A stretch of DNA of 64,000 nucleotides from Hydnum rufescens UP504 (taxonomy: Eukaryota; Basidiomycota; Agaricomycetes; Cantharellales; Hydnaceae). Location: NCBI GenBank assembly GCA_014904985.1, contig MU128944.1, positions 289,970-353,969 of the forward strand, given 5' to 3'. This document shows positions 1 through 13,004 of this stretch, one piece after another. The notes below the pieces were generated by a model. It searched no databases and had not been told where the DNA came from. It saw only the letters and a program-made list of their open reading frames with translations. A program made the translations under genes and the position numbers. The stretch's first letter is position 1. Every line of letters begins with the position of its first letter.

Positions 1-557
1 GGCAAGGGGGGACGCAGAGTACGCAGAGTAGTTAATCATAAAGGCTGAGGTGACACTTGTAGTGATGCTTGTGGAGTCCACATCTTGGATGTTGGACTCT
101 GGACTAGTCAAAATATGAGGACAATAAAGAAGCTTGCGACTAAGGCACCGCATAAGACAGATATACATTTAGCGAGAGATAGGACATCGAGAGGTCGACT
201 GGAAGAAGAGAATGAGGGGTGAATATTGTTTTCCAAGTGAAGGATCGAAAGCAATCGAAGCTTGAGATGACAAAAGAGTGGTCCATTCTAAATCATGTTC
301 CCTGTCATAGGAATGACGGCTACATTACTGTAGTGTTACAACTATAAGCGGCGGTCACAGGTCACAGGGCCTCTGAGGCTTAGCAGGTCAAACTCATCCA
401 AGCCATTCTGCGCCGGGGGGATGCTGTGACCTGGGCTCTTGGGTGGAGTAGGCAGGAACACCAGTGAAGCTCAACGACAACTGGTCACACGTCACAATGT
501 GCCTGAAGATTACGTAACGTCACGTGGGGGCTCCCGAAAGAGTGCCGGACGGTCCAT
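1..557 (-). pseudogene. Fucosyltransferase-like glycosyltransferase, copy 1, 5' fragment cut by window edge
   Basis: The minus strand matches the first exon of the glycosyltransferase ending at 11706: same start context (ATG at 557), the acidic/serine-rich cytoplasmic tail and the luminal stretch containing NPESNIQDVDST or close variants. The membrane-anchor part is out of frame and contains a stop. About 214 bp absent from copy 3 (roughly 327-540) separates the start codon from the rest. The remainder lies outside the window. This shows the F-box/glycosyltransferase unit was repeated at least once more to the left. Very likely non-functional. Confidence 0.6.
327..540. repeat. Extra segment of about 214 bp in glycosyltransferase exon 1 (copy 1)
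   Basis: The sequence starts near tactgtagtgttac and ends near gtaacgtcacgtgg. It recurs at about 6165-6384 in copy 2 at the same place, while copy 3 has only about 35 bp there and reads through as coding sequence. It looks like a small insertion that predates the copy 1/copy 2 split, but a replacement or deletion in copy 3 is equally possible. No clear terminal repeats or target-site duplication were seen. Confidence 0.5.
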
Positions 558-858
558 GAAAAAAGAAAGAATAGAGAAGAGAAGAAAGGTACCGGGGGAA
601 CAGATCAATACTGTACTTCCTGGCCACAGCCACCCCCGGAAACAAAACCGTCACGATGTGTCACGCTAACTGGGTTCCGAACCGCAACAGGACTCCTCCC
701 GCCACGGAGACTGACTGACTCACGCTCGACCGGCGTACGAGAAGTTACCAAATAAGGGAGGGCAGTGCCATCATGTGATATTTTGATATCACAATTCAAT
801 CGATTACACACTGAGCGCTATCCCGGCGGCTCTCACTGGTTGAGAACGTTTAGAGACA

Positions 859-3523
859 ATGAACAATTTCGGGGATCACCTCGTCTTTGAGCCTCAGGGG
901 TCTAAGCCTTTGTCCTCTAAGGTTTCTTCGAGTAAGGAGCATGGTCTTTTGTCGGGAACCCATCCATTCACATTCAAAAGTCTCTGAGACTAGGACTCTT
1001 CGCAAGAGAAAGGAACGCATTTCACCTACGGATCTAGATCTCGTTGAAGATGTGTATCAAGCCACGGATCCCGATTATTGTGCGTATCTTGGTTCTCTTT
1101 CTTCCTAGGGAACTGAGCTTCCAAATTTTATGATGTAGCCCTTGAACCTTTGCCACGAAGTAAGAAACGCAGAGCTCGGAAAGGGGCGACGGTCTCTGAC
1201 AAGCCGAAGCCAAGGAAGAAGGGAAAACTTGCGAGCCTCCTACTCATCATGCCAGTAGAGGTGCTTTGCGAAGTAAGTTGTCAAGTATTACAGTGGCCGA
1301 TCTGGAGGTCATATCCTCCTCTGCTGTCGTAGATTTATAGTTTTCTTTCCCCATTGGATTTAATTCATGTCGCTCGCGCCGCCAAGACATTTGCGCTCTT
1401 TCTCCTCCATCCTTCGGCAGCCACCATCTGGCGTGCAGCACGCCTTCAAATTGTCGATCCTCCTGATATCCATGATGATCTGACAGAGCAGCAATTTGCC
1501 AATCTACTCTTTGGCTCTGTGTGCAATGTTCGTCTGTTTCTCATTCCGTACCCCAGGATGCTGATGTAGGTCTGCGTGAAGCGATGCGGAAAAGGACCGG
1601 TTCGAAAAGTAAACTGGACACTCCGTCGTAGGTGGTGTGAAGCCTGTCGCGATGAAATGTTTGTGTTCCCCTAGTAAGAAGCGTCCTCACTACTGATGCT
1701 TTCTATTCTAGTTTGCACGGTCTCGATCCCCACTATTCTCCGTTGGAGTTTTCGACATATAAGAAGTCACATCCCCCCGGACGTTTCCAGTATATACGCG
1801 GTTAGCTCCCATTGCCTCGCCATATATTTCCCCATTTACAGCGCTACTTTAGGAAGCGGACGATACCGGGGACATGTTATGGATACTCGAAAGGCCAAGG
1901 CCATGGATTCTACAGCCGAAGGGCAGGTTTATCAGGAGTACATTGAGACGGGTATGAAAATTCTTGAGGTTAGCCCAATAGTTTTGTCAGTAGACCTTAG
2001 GTCCTCGTTGAATCCCGGTTTATAGCATGCGAAGGCCTGTCAGAAATGGCAAGAAGACAGGGATGCTGCGAGGGCCAAAGAGCTGGATAAATTCCGCCAA
2101 GAGCGCCTAGTGAAGCGAGTACTGATCCATGGCTGTTTCCTATGTTCCGAAATCTGATTTCCGCCTTATCTCTGGGCAATCTTCATCTACATCAAGTTTC
2201 AAGACTCGATTGATCCAGATTGGTTGGACCGATAGCATCCTGGAGGATATCAATTGGCGTGGATTTCCCACAATGAACCAATCTAGGCTTCTGACCGAAT
2301 CTGGTGCGTGTTATCCATTCCCGTCGCCCTGGTAATATAACCTAATACTACCTCCGACACCCCCAGATTGGCAGAAGCTTCGACCTGAAGCAGAGCGTCT
2401 GCTAGCAGAAAGACAAACAGCGGACCGTGCTGACGCGTTTGAGACCCTATCGGCAAGAGCTAGGGCAGCCTACCACGACTGGCTTCAGAATCAGCCACTC
2501 TACCACTGGCGTCAGAATCAACCGGTCAACTCTGAAATTCTCTCTTCTTGTCCGTCGCCAAATTGGATTACTACGCACCCTCGTATCAAGGTATTTTTCT
2601 GGTCCAGGCTCAGCCCTCTTCAATGACTTATATATGGCCCAAATTAGGAACTTCTACGACGACGCGTGGAGGAACACGCTAATGATATCGTCTATGAGAT
2701 GTCGTTCGAGCTGCCTACGGAACTGATCAACTTATTTTCGGAGATCACCAAGTCGAGGCACGATGAAGTCTCAAAATTTTTCCATGATGCTCTACCCCTC
2801 AGTCACCGACTCGCCGGCCCGATGAGCTCATTAAAATTGGCCACATCCGTCTTTCGATCCCGAAGATCGTGGGTCTTTGGATTACACTACCCCGACCTTG
2901 GGTTCTATGACCTTGGTCGTCCATCAGCCGAGGATGATTTTTATGACCATCCCTCGCCATGGCCTAGCGAAGAGTGGTGGGAGTTCGATGCGTTTGGTTC
3001 TCAACTCATACATCAAATTTTGATAGCTTGTCGGTTGGATCCCGCTACGACTACCATCAGTGATTTGGAGACCTTGGACCCTCGAGTCGTCTGCAAAACA
3101 TGCTCACCCCCCGAATCGGATTACGGCCCCACGATGACTTGGAGGAGAGCTGTATGTATTTCTTTCACATACTCTGCGATCTCACGTCTTTCTCACCGGC
3201 CCTCATCGATATAGCTACTTCATTGGGATCGAAGCCATAAACAAACTCCATCAAGCCAAGCCATTTGGAGGGTGCTCAATCCATGGGAGAAATCAGTCTT
3301 TCTCGAAGACCTTGGAATAGATGCACTGGAGTCACAGCCCATGCCGAACACTGCGTGGCTCTGTGGTCTATGCCCGTGGTACATTGCCCGTAGTCATCGT
3401 ATGCACGATCATGACCACGAACAACTGCTTGTCCGCAATCCCTGCATAGGGTTTGGCTATTTCGAACCAGATGAGATCGTTTGGGTGCCACGACGGTCGG
3501 TTGGTACCCGTGATTCCCGGTAG
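859..3523 (+). pseudogene. F-box protein gene, tandem copy A, degraded
   Basis: A basidiomycete-type F-box protein. After a charged N-terminus (KKRRARKGATVSDKPK) comes IMPVEVLCE, then a GT-AG intron ending near 1330, then IYSFLSPLDLIHVARA, which together form the F-box that would bind Skp1 in an SCF ubiquitin ligase. The following LTEQQFANLLFGSVCN and VCVKRCGKGPVRKVNW, then CEAC, give the paired-cysteine segment common after such F-boxes. Later exons include 2129-2335 and 2666-3214. The start at 859 is chosen because both tandem copies share it. A TGG-to-TAG change after LGSLSS (copy B keeps TGG) and a frame change before SETRTLRKRKER suggest a pseudogene. It is convergent with the glycosyltransferase that follows. 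Confidence 0.65.
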
Positions 3524-3743
3524 AGATGTGTTGCCTAGCTTTTTTTTTCCCGGTGCTCAGTTGGAATGGCATCGATCAAACCGTCATCGATACCGAGATC
3601 CCAAGTTTATATCCACTCACTGAACAACTTTTTGTCACGCTATTTGTTCGTTGCTGGAAATTATTTTTAAAAGGCCAATTCCACCAGAGAGCGAAACACG
3701 TTATATTAGGAGCAGGTCTCCTAGCACTCTAGACGGCATGGGT

Positions 3744-6401
3744 TTACAGAGGTGGCAGAAATGGGGTCGGTCTCAAAAGGGTGAACGCCTCCCACACAGG
3801 TTTAATAATACTCTTGGCATCTATTTCAATCCATTGTAAACCTGTGTCAAAGGCGCGGTCGTAGCCGAGCCCGATGGCCAAATGGTCGACTTGACAAGTG
3901 CACAGAGATTCATTGGACCCTCATAGGCGGCCGGAAAATGAAAGGACGAATCGGATTCCCCCGAGTTGTAATTACCCCTTTAGGGAATTTCCTTTTTTTA
4001 CTCATTTCTCCTCCTGCTGGACTCGTAAAGCACTGAAGCTTCCCTCAGTCTTCTTACATGAGACTGAGGTAAGTGAACGTCGACCACTTTCCTTAATGCT
4101 GAACATCTCGCATATTATAGATAGATGGATTCCTTAGGTATTACCTGCAATAGCAGTCTTCTTACACGAGGCTGAGGTTAATTTTTTAGAGCACAGGCTT
4201 CGAGAGATAGTAGTACTGGGTATATGGCTTGCAATAGGTCCAGAGACCGTAGGGAGAGCCAAGTCGACAACCATCCCTGAAGTGTATCGTACTCGCTCCA
4301 CGGGTCGGATCCCCGGTCTACCTGGTAATATCCACTCCTGTTTTCCGAAGGATATGACAGTGCTCGTAACTCTGGAACACGGCTTCTACGCAGAAAGACC
4401 AGTTTGCGTCTCATGCCTGTTTGGTCTGCAACGTCTAGTGAGAGTTACGGTATTCGGACAACAACTCCCCCTGGTTACTAAGCGGGTGAGGACGAATTTG
4501 AGAGATCGGCGAGCCTCAAATGCTCAGGTGAATAGCAGCAATGGTGGGAAGAACACAGAGAGAAGTCCTTGATATTTGGAGGGCCTAAGCCCGACTTTTT
4601 ATAGTATTTACATGAGGGTAAAGAGCACATGAAAATAGACTGAGGAAAAGAAAAGAGGTGTCCGACTGCCGGTGGTGCCAGCAAAACAAAGAGGTAAAAG
4701 ATCGCCGTGAAACTCGGCTACAGGATTTAGCTAGATTGGCGGATTGACGATTGGCGAGGTCGTCGGCATAGCCTCACAGGGGTCACGCTTGTCTCTGACG
4801 TCGTACCCGGCCACTTCCGTATCCGCTCGCTCCAACAAATTCATCAAGCGAATTCGCGTCATCAGAAGCGACGAAGATGAGCTGCGAACTCTCCAATCGC
4901 CGGCGCCTTCTTCGCGAACGGTCTCGAGGAATCCTTGAATAGGAACGGGGAGACCTCGATATCCCCATGACTGAGAGCCCATGTCCCCGCGCCTGATATG
5001 AATGCCGACATGCGATGCATCTGGACTGGTGTGCGCCATAGCATCTGGGAGCAGATCGGCTCGGGCGGCGGAGATGAGGCGCACATTGGGTCTGATCGTG
5101 TGGAGGAAAGATGAACGAAATCTACCGTATATTGGGCGCTGGCGTTGAATTCCCTGCGCTCGCCTTGGTGCATGATGTTAAGTGGCCTGCGACATGACGA
5201 GTGAAGTATGTGCTACGGATGAATCCTCGTATTCATCTGCGAACTTTGCGCCAAAGCGGAACTTGGCTGTGCGGAAGGTTACCACCTAACAGGACAACAT
5301 GGATTAGCAGTCCAAAATGAGAGAAAATATCTTGCGCGAAGGAATTTGGCCCAATGCCTATGGTTCATATTGGCAAGAATCAGGAATAGAAACCTAAGTC
5401 GCCTAACCTTGCAAGCCCTGGACAAGCTACTAAGTCTTCTGGGGGAGGTGGCACGCAACCTGGATCGGCTCCGGGTTGGCCAGCCTCAATGGATTCGAAG
5501 TAGTCTGACCATCTACAACATATAATTGGGCTCAAGAACACGCGAAAATGGTCTCAAAAACTACTAATCCCCTATTCCACAAAAAGGCACTTCCTCGGTG
5601 ATGCTGAGTCTATTGTCAAGTAGTGGGATTATATTCCATGACCGGAATTCGCCCACCTCCCGTGCCAAAGCTGCTGCCCGTGCAATTATGCAAGCTGAGG
5701 CGAATCCAGATGCCGACCCGTACAGCATATAAATAGTGCTATTACACACTCCGCGAACGTTGGTCTGAAGGTGTGGAGCGTCGGCAAACCTCTGAGCAGA
5801 CTCAAACTAGTAAGCTCCTTTATTGGACTGTTCCTGTATTTATTTTCAGCACTCTTGGGGATATTGTAGCGAGGCGAGCGAGGGGGGACGGAGAGCACGC
5901 AGAGTAGCCAATCATAAAGGCTGAGATGGCACTGGTAGTGATGTTTGTGGAGTCCACATCTTGGATGTTGGACTCTGGACTAGTCAAAAATATGAGGAGG
6001 GCAATAAAGAAGCTTGCGACATGAGGGATGAACATCATTTTCTTCGTTGAGTGAAGGATCGAAGCAATAGAGGCTTGAGATGACAAAAGAGTGATCTGTT
6101 TTAAATCATATTCCCCGTCATGGAAATGACAGCTACATGGGTCAAATTGGTCTGAGTAGGGAATACTGTAGTGTTACGACCATAAGCACCAAGCACAGGC
6201 CACAAAACCTCTGGGACTTAGGAGGTCACACTCATCCAGGTCAGTCTGTGCCAAAGGGGGGGGTGATGTGACCTGGGTTCTGGAGTGGAGCTTCAGGACA
6301 ACTGGTCACACGTCACAAGGGCCATGGGGCTTGCCGTGAACCTGTGCCTGAAGATCTTGTACGTCACGTGGGCACATCCAAAAAAGTGCCGGACGCTTCA
6401 T
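3744..6401 (-). pseudogene. Fucosyltransferase-like glycosyltransferase, tandem copy 2, degraded
   Basis: Homologous to copy 3 (9712-11706). The exon with GIHIRRGDMGSQSW near 4950-5010 matches the nucleotide-sugar binding HxRRGD motif of O-/alpha-1,6-fucosyltransferase-like enzymes, followed by FVASDDANSLDEF. Exon 1 retains TNITTSAISAF and ends in AAALAREVGEF. Decay is clear: a frame change near 5870, TGG-to-TGA and TGG-to-TAG nonsense changes at two tryptophans conserved in copy 3 (near 5855 and 5815), a CAA-to-TAA change nearby, and the 220 bp extra segment behind the start codon. The C-terminal region (4178-4414) is also eroded. Probably a dead paralogue. Confidence 0.65.
6165..6384. repeat. 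Extra segment of about 220 bp in glycosyltransferase exon 1 (copy 2)
   Basis: Counterpart of the 327-540 segment, at the same position relative to the start codon at 6401. It begins tactgtagtgttac and ends near gtacgtcacgtggg. It is absent from copy 3, so it separates copies 1 and 2 from copy 3 phylogenetically. Confidence 0.5.
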
Positions 6402-6721
6402 GAGTAAAAGAGAAGAAAGAAAGAAAGAGAGAAGAACTGCGATAGCTTGGTGATCAGATCAATACTGTACCTCCTGGCCAAAGTGGCAACCACCCCGGAA
6501 ACAAAACCGTCACGATGTGTCACGCTAACTGGGTTCCCAACCGCAACAGGATTCCTCCTGCCACGGCCACTGACTGACTCATCGACTGGCGTACGAGAAG
6601 TTACCAAATAAAGGAGGGCAGTGTCATCATGTGATGTTTTGATATGAACAATTCAATCGGTTACACATTGAGCGCTATCCTAGCTCCACTGGTTGAGAAC
6701 CTGCCTAGACGTTTAGAGACA

Positions 6722-9521
6722 ATGAACAATCTGGGGCATCATCTCGTCTTTGAGCCTCAGGGGTCTAAGCCTTTGTCCTCTAAGGTTTCTTCCAGTAAGG
6801 AGCATACTCTTTTGTCGTGAACCCATCCATTCACGTTCAATAGTAGCCTCCGAGACTAGGACTCTTCGCAAGAGAAAGGAACGCATTGCACATATGGATT
6901 TAGATCTCTTTGAAGATGCGTATCAAGCCACGGATCCCGATTTTTGTGCGTGTCTTGGCTCTCTTTCCTCCTGGGGAACTGAACTTCCAATATTTATGAT
7001 GTAGCCATCGAATGGCCACGAAGTAAGAAGCGCAAGGCTCGGAAAGGGGCGACGGTCTCTGACAAGCCGAAGCTAAGGAAGAAGGGAAAACTTGCGAGTC
7101 TCCTACTCATCATGCCAGTAGAGGTGCTTTGCGAGGTAAGTTATCGAATATTCTAGTCGCTTGATCTGGAGCTCACAGCTTCCTCTGCTGTCGTAGATTT
7201 ATAGTTTTCTTTCCCCATTGGATTTAATTCATGTCGCTTGCGCGCCAAGATATTTGCGCTCTTTCTCCTCCATCCTTCGGCAGCCACCATCTGGCGTGCG
7301 GCACGCCTTCAAATTGTCGATCTTCCTGATATCCATGATGATCTGACAGAGCAGCAATTTGCCAATCTACTCTTTGGCTCTGTTTGCAACGTTCGTCTGT
7401 TTCTCATTCCGTACTCCAAGATGTTGATATAGGTCTGCGTGAAGCGATGCGGAAAAGGACCGGTTCGGAAAGTAAACTGGACACTCCGTCGTAGGTGGTG
7501 TGAAGCCTGTCGCGATGAAATGTTTATACTCCCCCAGTAAGAGGCGTCATCACTACTGATACTTTCTACTCTAGTTTGTGTGGTCTCGATCCCAACTATT
7601 CTCCATTTGTGTTCTCGTTGTATGATGCACACCTCCTTGGACGCTTCCAGTATATACGTGGTTAGCCTCCACGCCCTCGCCATATATTCTCCCATTTATG
7701 GCGCTACTTTAGGAGCCGACGATACCGGGGGCACGTTATGGATACTCGAAAGGCCAAGGCCATGGATCCCACAGCCGAAGGGAAGGTTTATCAGGACTAC
7801 ATTGAGACGGGTATGAAACTTTTCGAGGTTAGCCCAATAGTCTTGTCAGTAGACCTGGGCCCTCATTGAATCCGGGTTTATAGCATGCGAAGGCCTGTCG
7901 GAGATGGCAAGAAGCTAAGGATGCTGAGAGGGCCAAAGAACTGGATAAATTTCGTCAAGAGCGCCTAGTGAAGCGAGTACTGATCCATGGCTGTTTCCTA
8001 TGTTCCGAAATCTGATTTCCGCCTTATCTCTGGGCAACCTTCATCTACATCAAGTTTCAAAACTCGACTGATCCAGATTGGTTGGTCCGATAGCATTGTG
8101 GAGAATATCCGTTGGCATGGATTTCCTACTATGAACCGGTCTAGGCATCTAACTGAATCTGGTGCGTGTTATCCATTCTCATCCTACTGATAATAACACA
8201 GTGCTACTCCTGGATCGATAGATTGGCAGTGGCTTCGACCTCGGGCAGAGCGCATGCTCGCACTGAGGCAATCAGCCGACCGTACGGAAGCTTTTCAACG
8301 TTTATTGACAAGGGCTAGGACTGCATATCACTACTGGCTTCAGAATCGACTAGTCAACTCTGAAATTATCTCTTCTTGCCCATCACCCAATTGGATCACT
8401 ACCCACCCTCGTGTCAAGGTATTTTTTTTGTTCCAAGCTTATCCTCTTCCATGACTTATATATGGCCCAAATCAGGAACTTCTACAACGACATGCGGAGG
8501 AACACACTGATGATATCGTTTATAAAATGTCATTCGAGCCGCCTACGGGACTCTTCGACTTATTCTCCGTGATCACTAAGACGAGGCAGGATGAAGTCTC
8601 AAAATTTTTCCATGATGCTCTACCCCTCAGTCATCGATTCGCCGACCCAATGAGCTCACTAAAGTTGGCCACATCCGTCTTTCTCCCCCGAAAATCACGA
8701 GCCTTTGGATTGCACTACCCTGAACTCGGGTTCTATACTCTGGTCGTCCATCAGCCGAGGATGATTTTTATGACCATCCCTCGCCATGGCCTAGTGAAGA
8801 GTGGTGGAAGTTCGATGCGTTTGGTTCTCAGCTCATACGTCAAATTTTAATAGCTTGCCAATTGGATCCCGCTACGACTACCATCAGTGATTTGAAGGCC
8901 TTGGACCCTCGAATAGTCTGCAAAACATGCTCGCCCCCTGGGTCCAATTATGGCCCACGATGACTTGGAGGAGGGCCGTATGTTCCTTTCACATGTTCTG
9001 CGATGTCTCGCGTCTTTCTCACCGGTCCTCATCGATATAGCTACTTCATTGGGAAGAAATGCATAGAGAAGCTTCAGCAAGCGAAGCCAATTGGAGGCCC
9101 TCAATCCATGGGAGAAATCTGTCTTTATTGAAGACCATGGAGACGGTGCACTGCAGTCTTTACCGCCCAACGGGCAGCGTTGCGGTTTATGCCCTTGGTA
9201 TGCAGAAAGCCGTCATCCAAAATGGATTGCTCCGTAAGCATAACAGCCTCTGAAGAACTCGGAATCCTCTTCCCTGATCGTCCCGCGGTTCACGGGGACA
9301 TTTCACGCACACATAGTTATGATTCGCAAGATCGTAACCACAAAGAACTGCTTGTCCGCGATCCCTGCGTAGGGTTCGACGATTTTGAACCAAAGGAGAT
9401 CGTTTGGGTACCACCACCACGATTGGTTGGAGTCCTTAATCCCCAGCCTAGTACAGATATGTCCTCCATTTTTTTCCCGGTGCTCAATGAGAACGGGCAT
9501 CGGTTGATCGATTATCGATAA
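6722..9521 (+). pseudogene. F-box protein gene, tandem copy B, degraded
   Basis: Paralogue of the F-box gene at 859-3523, offset by about 5.86 kb and colinear along its length: charged N-terminus, IMPVEVLCE, intron, F-box second half, cysteine-rich segment, and the exon with FFHDALPLSHRF near 8610-8640. Inside the F-box a base is missing relative to copy A (gcgcgccaag against gcgccgccaag near 7240), which shifts the frame just after HVA. In copy A the region reads HVARAAKTFALFLLHP. Other frame changes occur near 6840 and 8750. Likely non-functional, although a consensus error could explain a single indel. Confidence 0.6.
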
Positions 9522-9711
9522 CGAAATATCAAGTATATATCCACTCGCTGAAGAACTTGTCAAACTCTATGTTTGTTGCTGGTGATTGCGTTTAGAAAAA
9601 CCCAATTCCACTCGTGCGCTATCAGATGCTAGAGAGCGAAACACGTTGTATTAGGAGCGGATCTCCAGATGAGATGGGTTTACACAAGAGGTGGCAGAAA
9701 TGGCGTCGCTC

Positions 9712-11706
9712 TCAAAATGAAAGGGTGAATGCTTCCCACACAGGTTCGATGATACCCTTGGCATCTATTTCGATCCACTGTAAACCTTTGTCGTGATCAA
9801 AGGCGCGGTCGAAACCAAGCCCAATAGCCATCATCTTGCAAATGGTCGACCTGACAAGTGCACAAACATTCGTCGGACCCCTTGTACGCAGGCGAAAAAA
9901 AAAAAAAAAAAGAGGACGAATTGGACTCACTTTATCGTGCAGATAGTGGCACTGGGTATCTGGCTGGCGATATCGGTCCAGAGACCCGTAAGGAGAGCCA
10001 AGTCGACAATCATCCCTGAAGTGTACCGTACTCGCTCCACGGGACTCCACTGCTGGATCCCATTGTCGTCCCAGTCCACTTGGCGATATCCACCCATGTT
10101 CTCCGAAGGATATGACAGTGCACGTAACTCCTGGGACACGGCTTGTATGCAGGGAGACCACTTTGCGTCTTATGCCAGGTTTGGCTTGCAATGCTAGTCG
10201 AAAATTCATCCGAGCGAATGCGCATCGTCAGAAGCGACGAAGATCGGCTGCGAAGTCTCCAGTCGCTGGCGTCCTTCCTCGCGATCAACGGCTTCGAGGA
10301 ATTCTGGAATGGGAACCGGGAGACCTCGATATTCCCATGACTGAGAGCCCATGTCCCCGCGCCTGATATGAACGCTGATATATGACCCATTTGGACTGGT
10401 GTGCGTCATAGCATCTGGCAGGAGATCGGCTCGGGCGGCGGAGATGAGTTTGCGAACGCGCGCATTGGGCCTGATCGTGTGGAGGAAAGATGAACGAGAT
10501 CGATCGTATATTGGGCGCTGGCGTTGGATTCCCCGCGCTTTCCTTGGTACATGATGTTAGGTGCGCCTGCGACACGACGAATAAAGTGTGTGCCACTGAC
10601 GAATCTTCGTATTCATCAGCAAATTTTTCGCCAAGGTGGAATTTGGCTGTGCGGAAGGTTATCACCTAACAGGACAACATGGATTAGCCGTCCAAAATGG
10701 GGCAAAAATATTTTGCACGAAGGGAGCTGACCCAATGCCTATGGTTCATATTGGCAAGAATCAGAAATAGAAGCCAGGGGTGAAAACAGTAAGTTGCCTC
10801 ACCTTACAAGCCTTGGACAAGCGACTAATTCTTCTGGGGGAGGTGGCGCGCAACCTGGATCGGCTCCTGGTTGGCCAGCCTCAATGGGTTCGAAGTAGTC
10901 TGACCATCTGCAATATATAACTGGGCTCAAGAACATGCAAGGAAAGATCGCCGAAAGTACTCACTTTCCCCTATTCCAGTATTTGTCGCTCACAAAAAAC
11001 GCACTTCCTCGCTGATGTAGCGATTCAGACTACTGTCAAGTCGTGGGATTATATTACATGATTAGAATTCACCCACCTCCCGTGCCAAAGCTGCTGCCTG
11101 TGCAAGTATGGCAAGCTCCGAAACGAGTCCAGATGTCGATCCATCCAGCATATAAGTAATAGAGCTATTGCACACCCCACGAACGTGGGTCTGAAAGTGT
11201 GGAGCGTCGGAAAACCCCTGAGCAGGCTCAAACCAGTAAGCCCCATTATTGGGATGCTCCTTTATTTGTTTCCAACACTCTTCCGCATATTGTAGCGGGG
11301 TGAGGGGGAACGTGGAGTATGCAGAGTAGTCAATCACAAAAGCTGAGGTGACAGTGGTAGTGATGTTTATGGAGTCCACATCTCGGGTGTTGGATTCCGG
11401 ATTAGTTAAAAATATGAGTAGGAGGACAATAAGGATGCTTGCGACTAGGATACCCCCCAAGATAGATAAACACTTAGCGAGAGATAGGAGATCGAGAGGT
11501 CGGTCAGCAGAAGATAATGAGGGATGAACATCGTTTTCTTCGTCGAATGAAGGATCAAAAGTAACCAAGGTTTGAGATGACAAAAGACTGGTCCGTTCTA
11601 AATCATATTCCCCGTCGTGGGAATGACGGCTACGTGGGTCAATGGTCTGAGTAGCGAATAATTGGAAAGAGTGGGGAGACAGTCGGAGACGTGCCGGACG
11701 TTCCAT
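9712..11706 (-). CDS. Putative type II membrane fucosyltransferase-like glycosyltransferase, best-preserved copy
   Basis: Exon 1 (from ATG 11706 to about 11075) has a cytoplasmic tail, then one membrane anchor (SILGGILVASILIVLLLIFL), then a luminal domain, as in Golgi glycosyltransferases. Exon 2 encodes GSAFFVSDKYWNRGKWSDYF and a conserved CAPPPPEEL segment. Later segments carry FRTAKFHLGEKFADEYED, then ISVHIRRGDMGSQSW (HxRRGD motif) and PIFVASDDAHSLG. The C-terminal exons (RYTSGMIVDLALLTGLWTDI; WIEIDAKGIIEPVWEAF) end at 9712. These features match fungal O-fucosyltransferase-like proteins; the donor and acceptor are inferred, not shown. Some junctions (10,480-10,600) could not be placed. An extra base near 10,207 relative to copy 2 shifts the frame after SDDAHSL, so this copy may also be damaged. 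Confidence 0.6.
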
Positions 11707-11829
11707 GAAAGAGAGAGAAAGAAAAGAAAGAGGAATAGAGAAGAGAAGAAAGTAATGCGGGCAACTTGGTGACCAGATCACTAGCTGGCACAGTGGCAAC
11801 GACACCCCGGAAACAAAACTGTCACGATG

Positions 11830-13000
11830 TGTCACGCTAATGGCAACAACGGTATTGCTCCCACCTCCCTCCCGGCGCAGGGAGAGAACCCTTTCGTCTC
11901 TGGGAGACCCTCGATACTGCTCCACACTGATTCTGGGAAATTTGACGAAATTTACCATGGAAATACCATCAGGAAATTTTGGCCTGAAAGACTGATTTTT
12001 GTACCACACGGAACTCGGGGGATGATTTTGGAGGCTAAAAAACCACACAGATTTAACCGGGGCCCGTGGACGTTCCCATAAATCCCATTGAGAAAGCTGT
12101 GCGCTTGCTATTGACTTGGTGCCTGGTATGCCAAATCGGCTCCTGCCATGTCAAAGGACCCTTTAATTATCATTATCTGCAACTCAAGCCATTTTCAACA
12201 ACTGTCTCCAGCAGCCCCAAAGCATGATATCAGCCTGCCCTATCCAGCCTTGTGTCAGTATATGACTCCATGGTCCTTTCAGCCGGTTCGGATCCCTGGA
12301 GGCTTCTCCGATGTCCGGCGACACTGCGTGCCAGTCCATCTCCGCGCGATATGCCTGCACATCAAACCATCTCAGGTCTTCCTTACTATCAACTATTTCA
12401 CTATCATTTTCCATTGCATTTGCTTGGACATTCGATCGAAATATGCTGGCTTGCATGGATCGTTCCACGTGGCTGTGGCTATCATCTCTTACCTTTCCTG
12501 TACCTGTATCCACACCTCACCTCTATGTCTTTCCTGATGGGATTGCGCAATATCTCTTTTCTAGTGCTCTAGGCGGATACGGAAGTGAATCTTAGAATCA
12601 ACCACCGCTTTAGGGGTGATGCGCTGGAATTTCCTTGGAATTGAGTCCTTATCGTCGCGATCGGCGTTTTGTACAGTATCAGTCGTGGTTCATTGAAATG
12701 GATGGGAGGGTAGGAGCACGCATACAGGTTGTCACCCCTGTCTGCTTGAATTTGCGAAATGCTTTCATACTAACCTCCAATTCCTAAGGATTCCCTTTCC
12801 ACCTCCCCCCGAGTTCGGAGTTCCGGCGTCTTGTCTTATCTTAGAATCAAGGATAGAATGTATTTCTGTACATGTGGAGATATGTTTAAGTTGCCCCAAA
12901 TGGTGGAGGCAATAAAGATAGGTCACTCATCATTAGGCAATATCATATTCTAACTGCTTTCACCAATGGCAGTTCCAAGCCAATGGAAGTACCTCATTCA
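11830..13000. other. Region without a recognisable gene
   Basis: Beyond the glycosyltransferase 5' end nothing can be named. One minus-strand open stretch at 12184-12513 contains DLRWFDVQAYRAEMDWHAV and has a protein-like composition, so it may be an exon of an unknown gene. No flanking exons were recognised. Confidence 0.3.
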
Positions 13001-13004
13001 CCCC

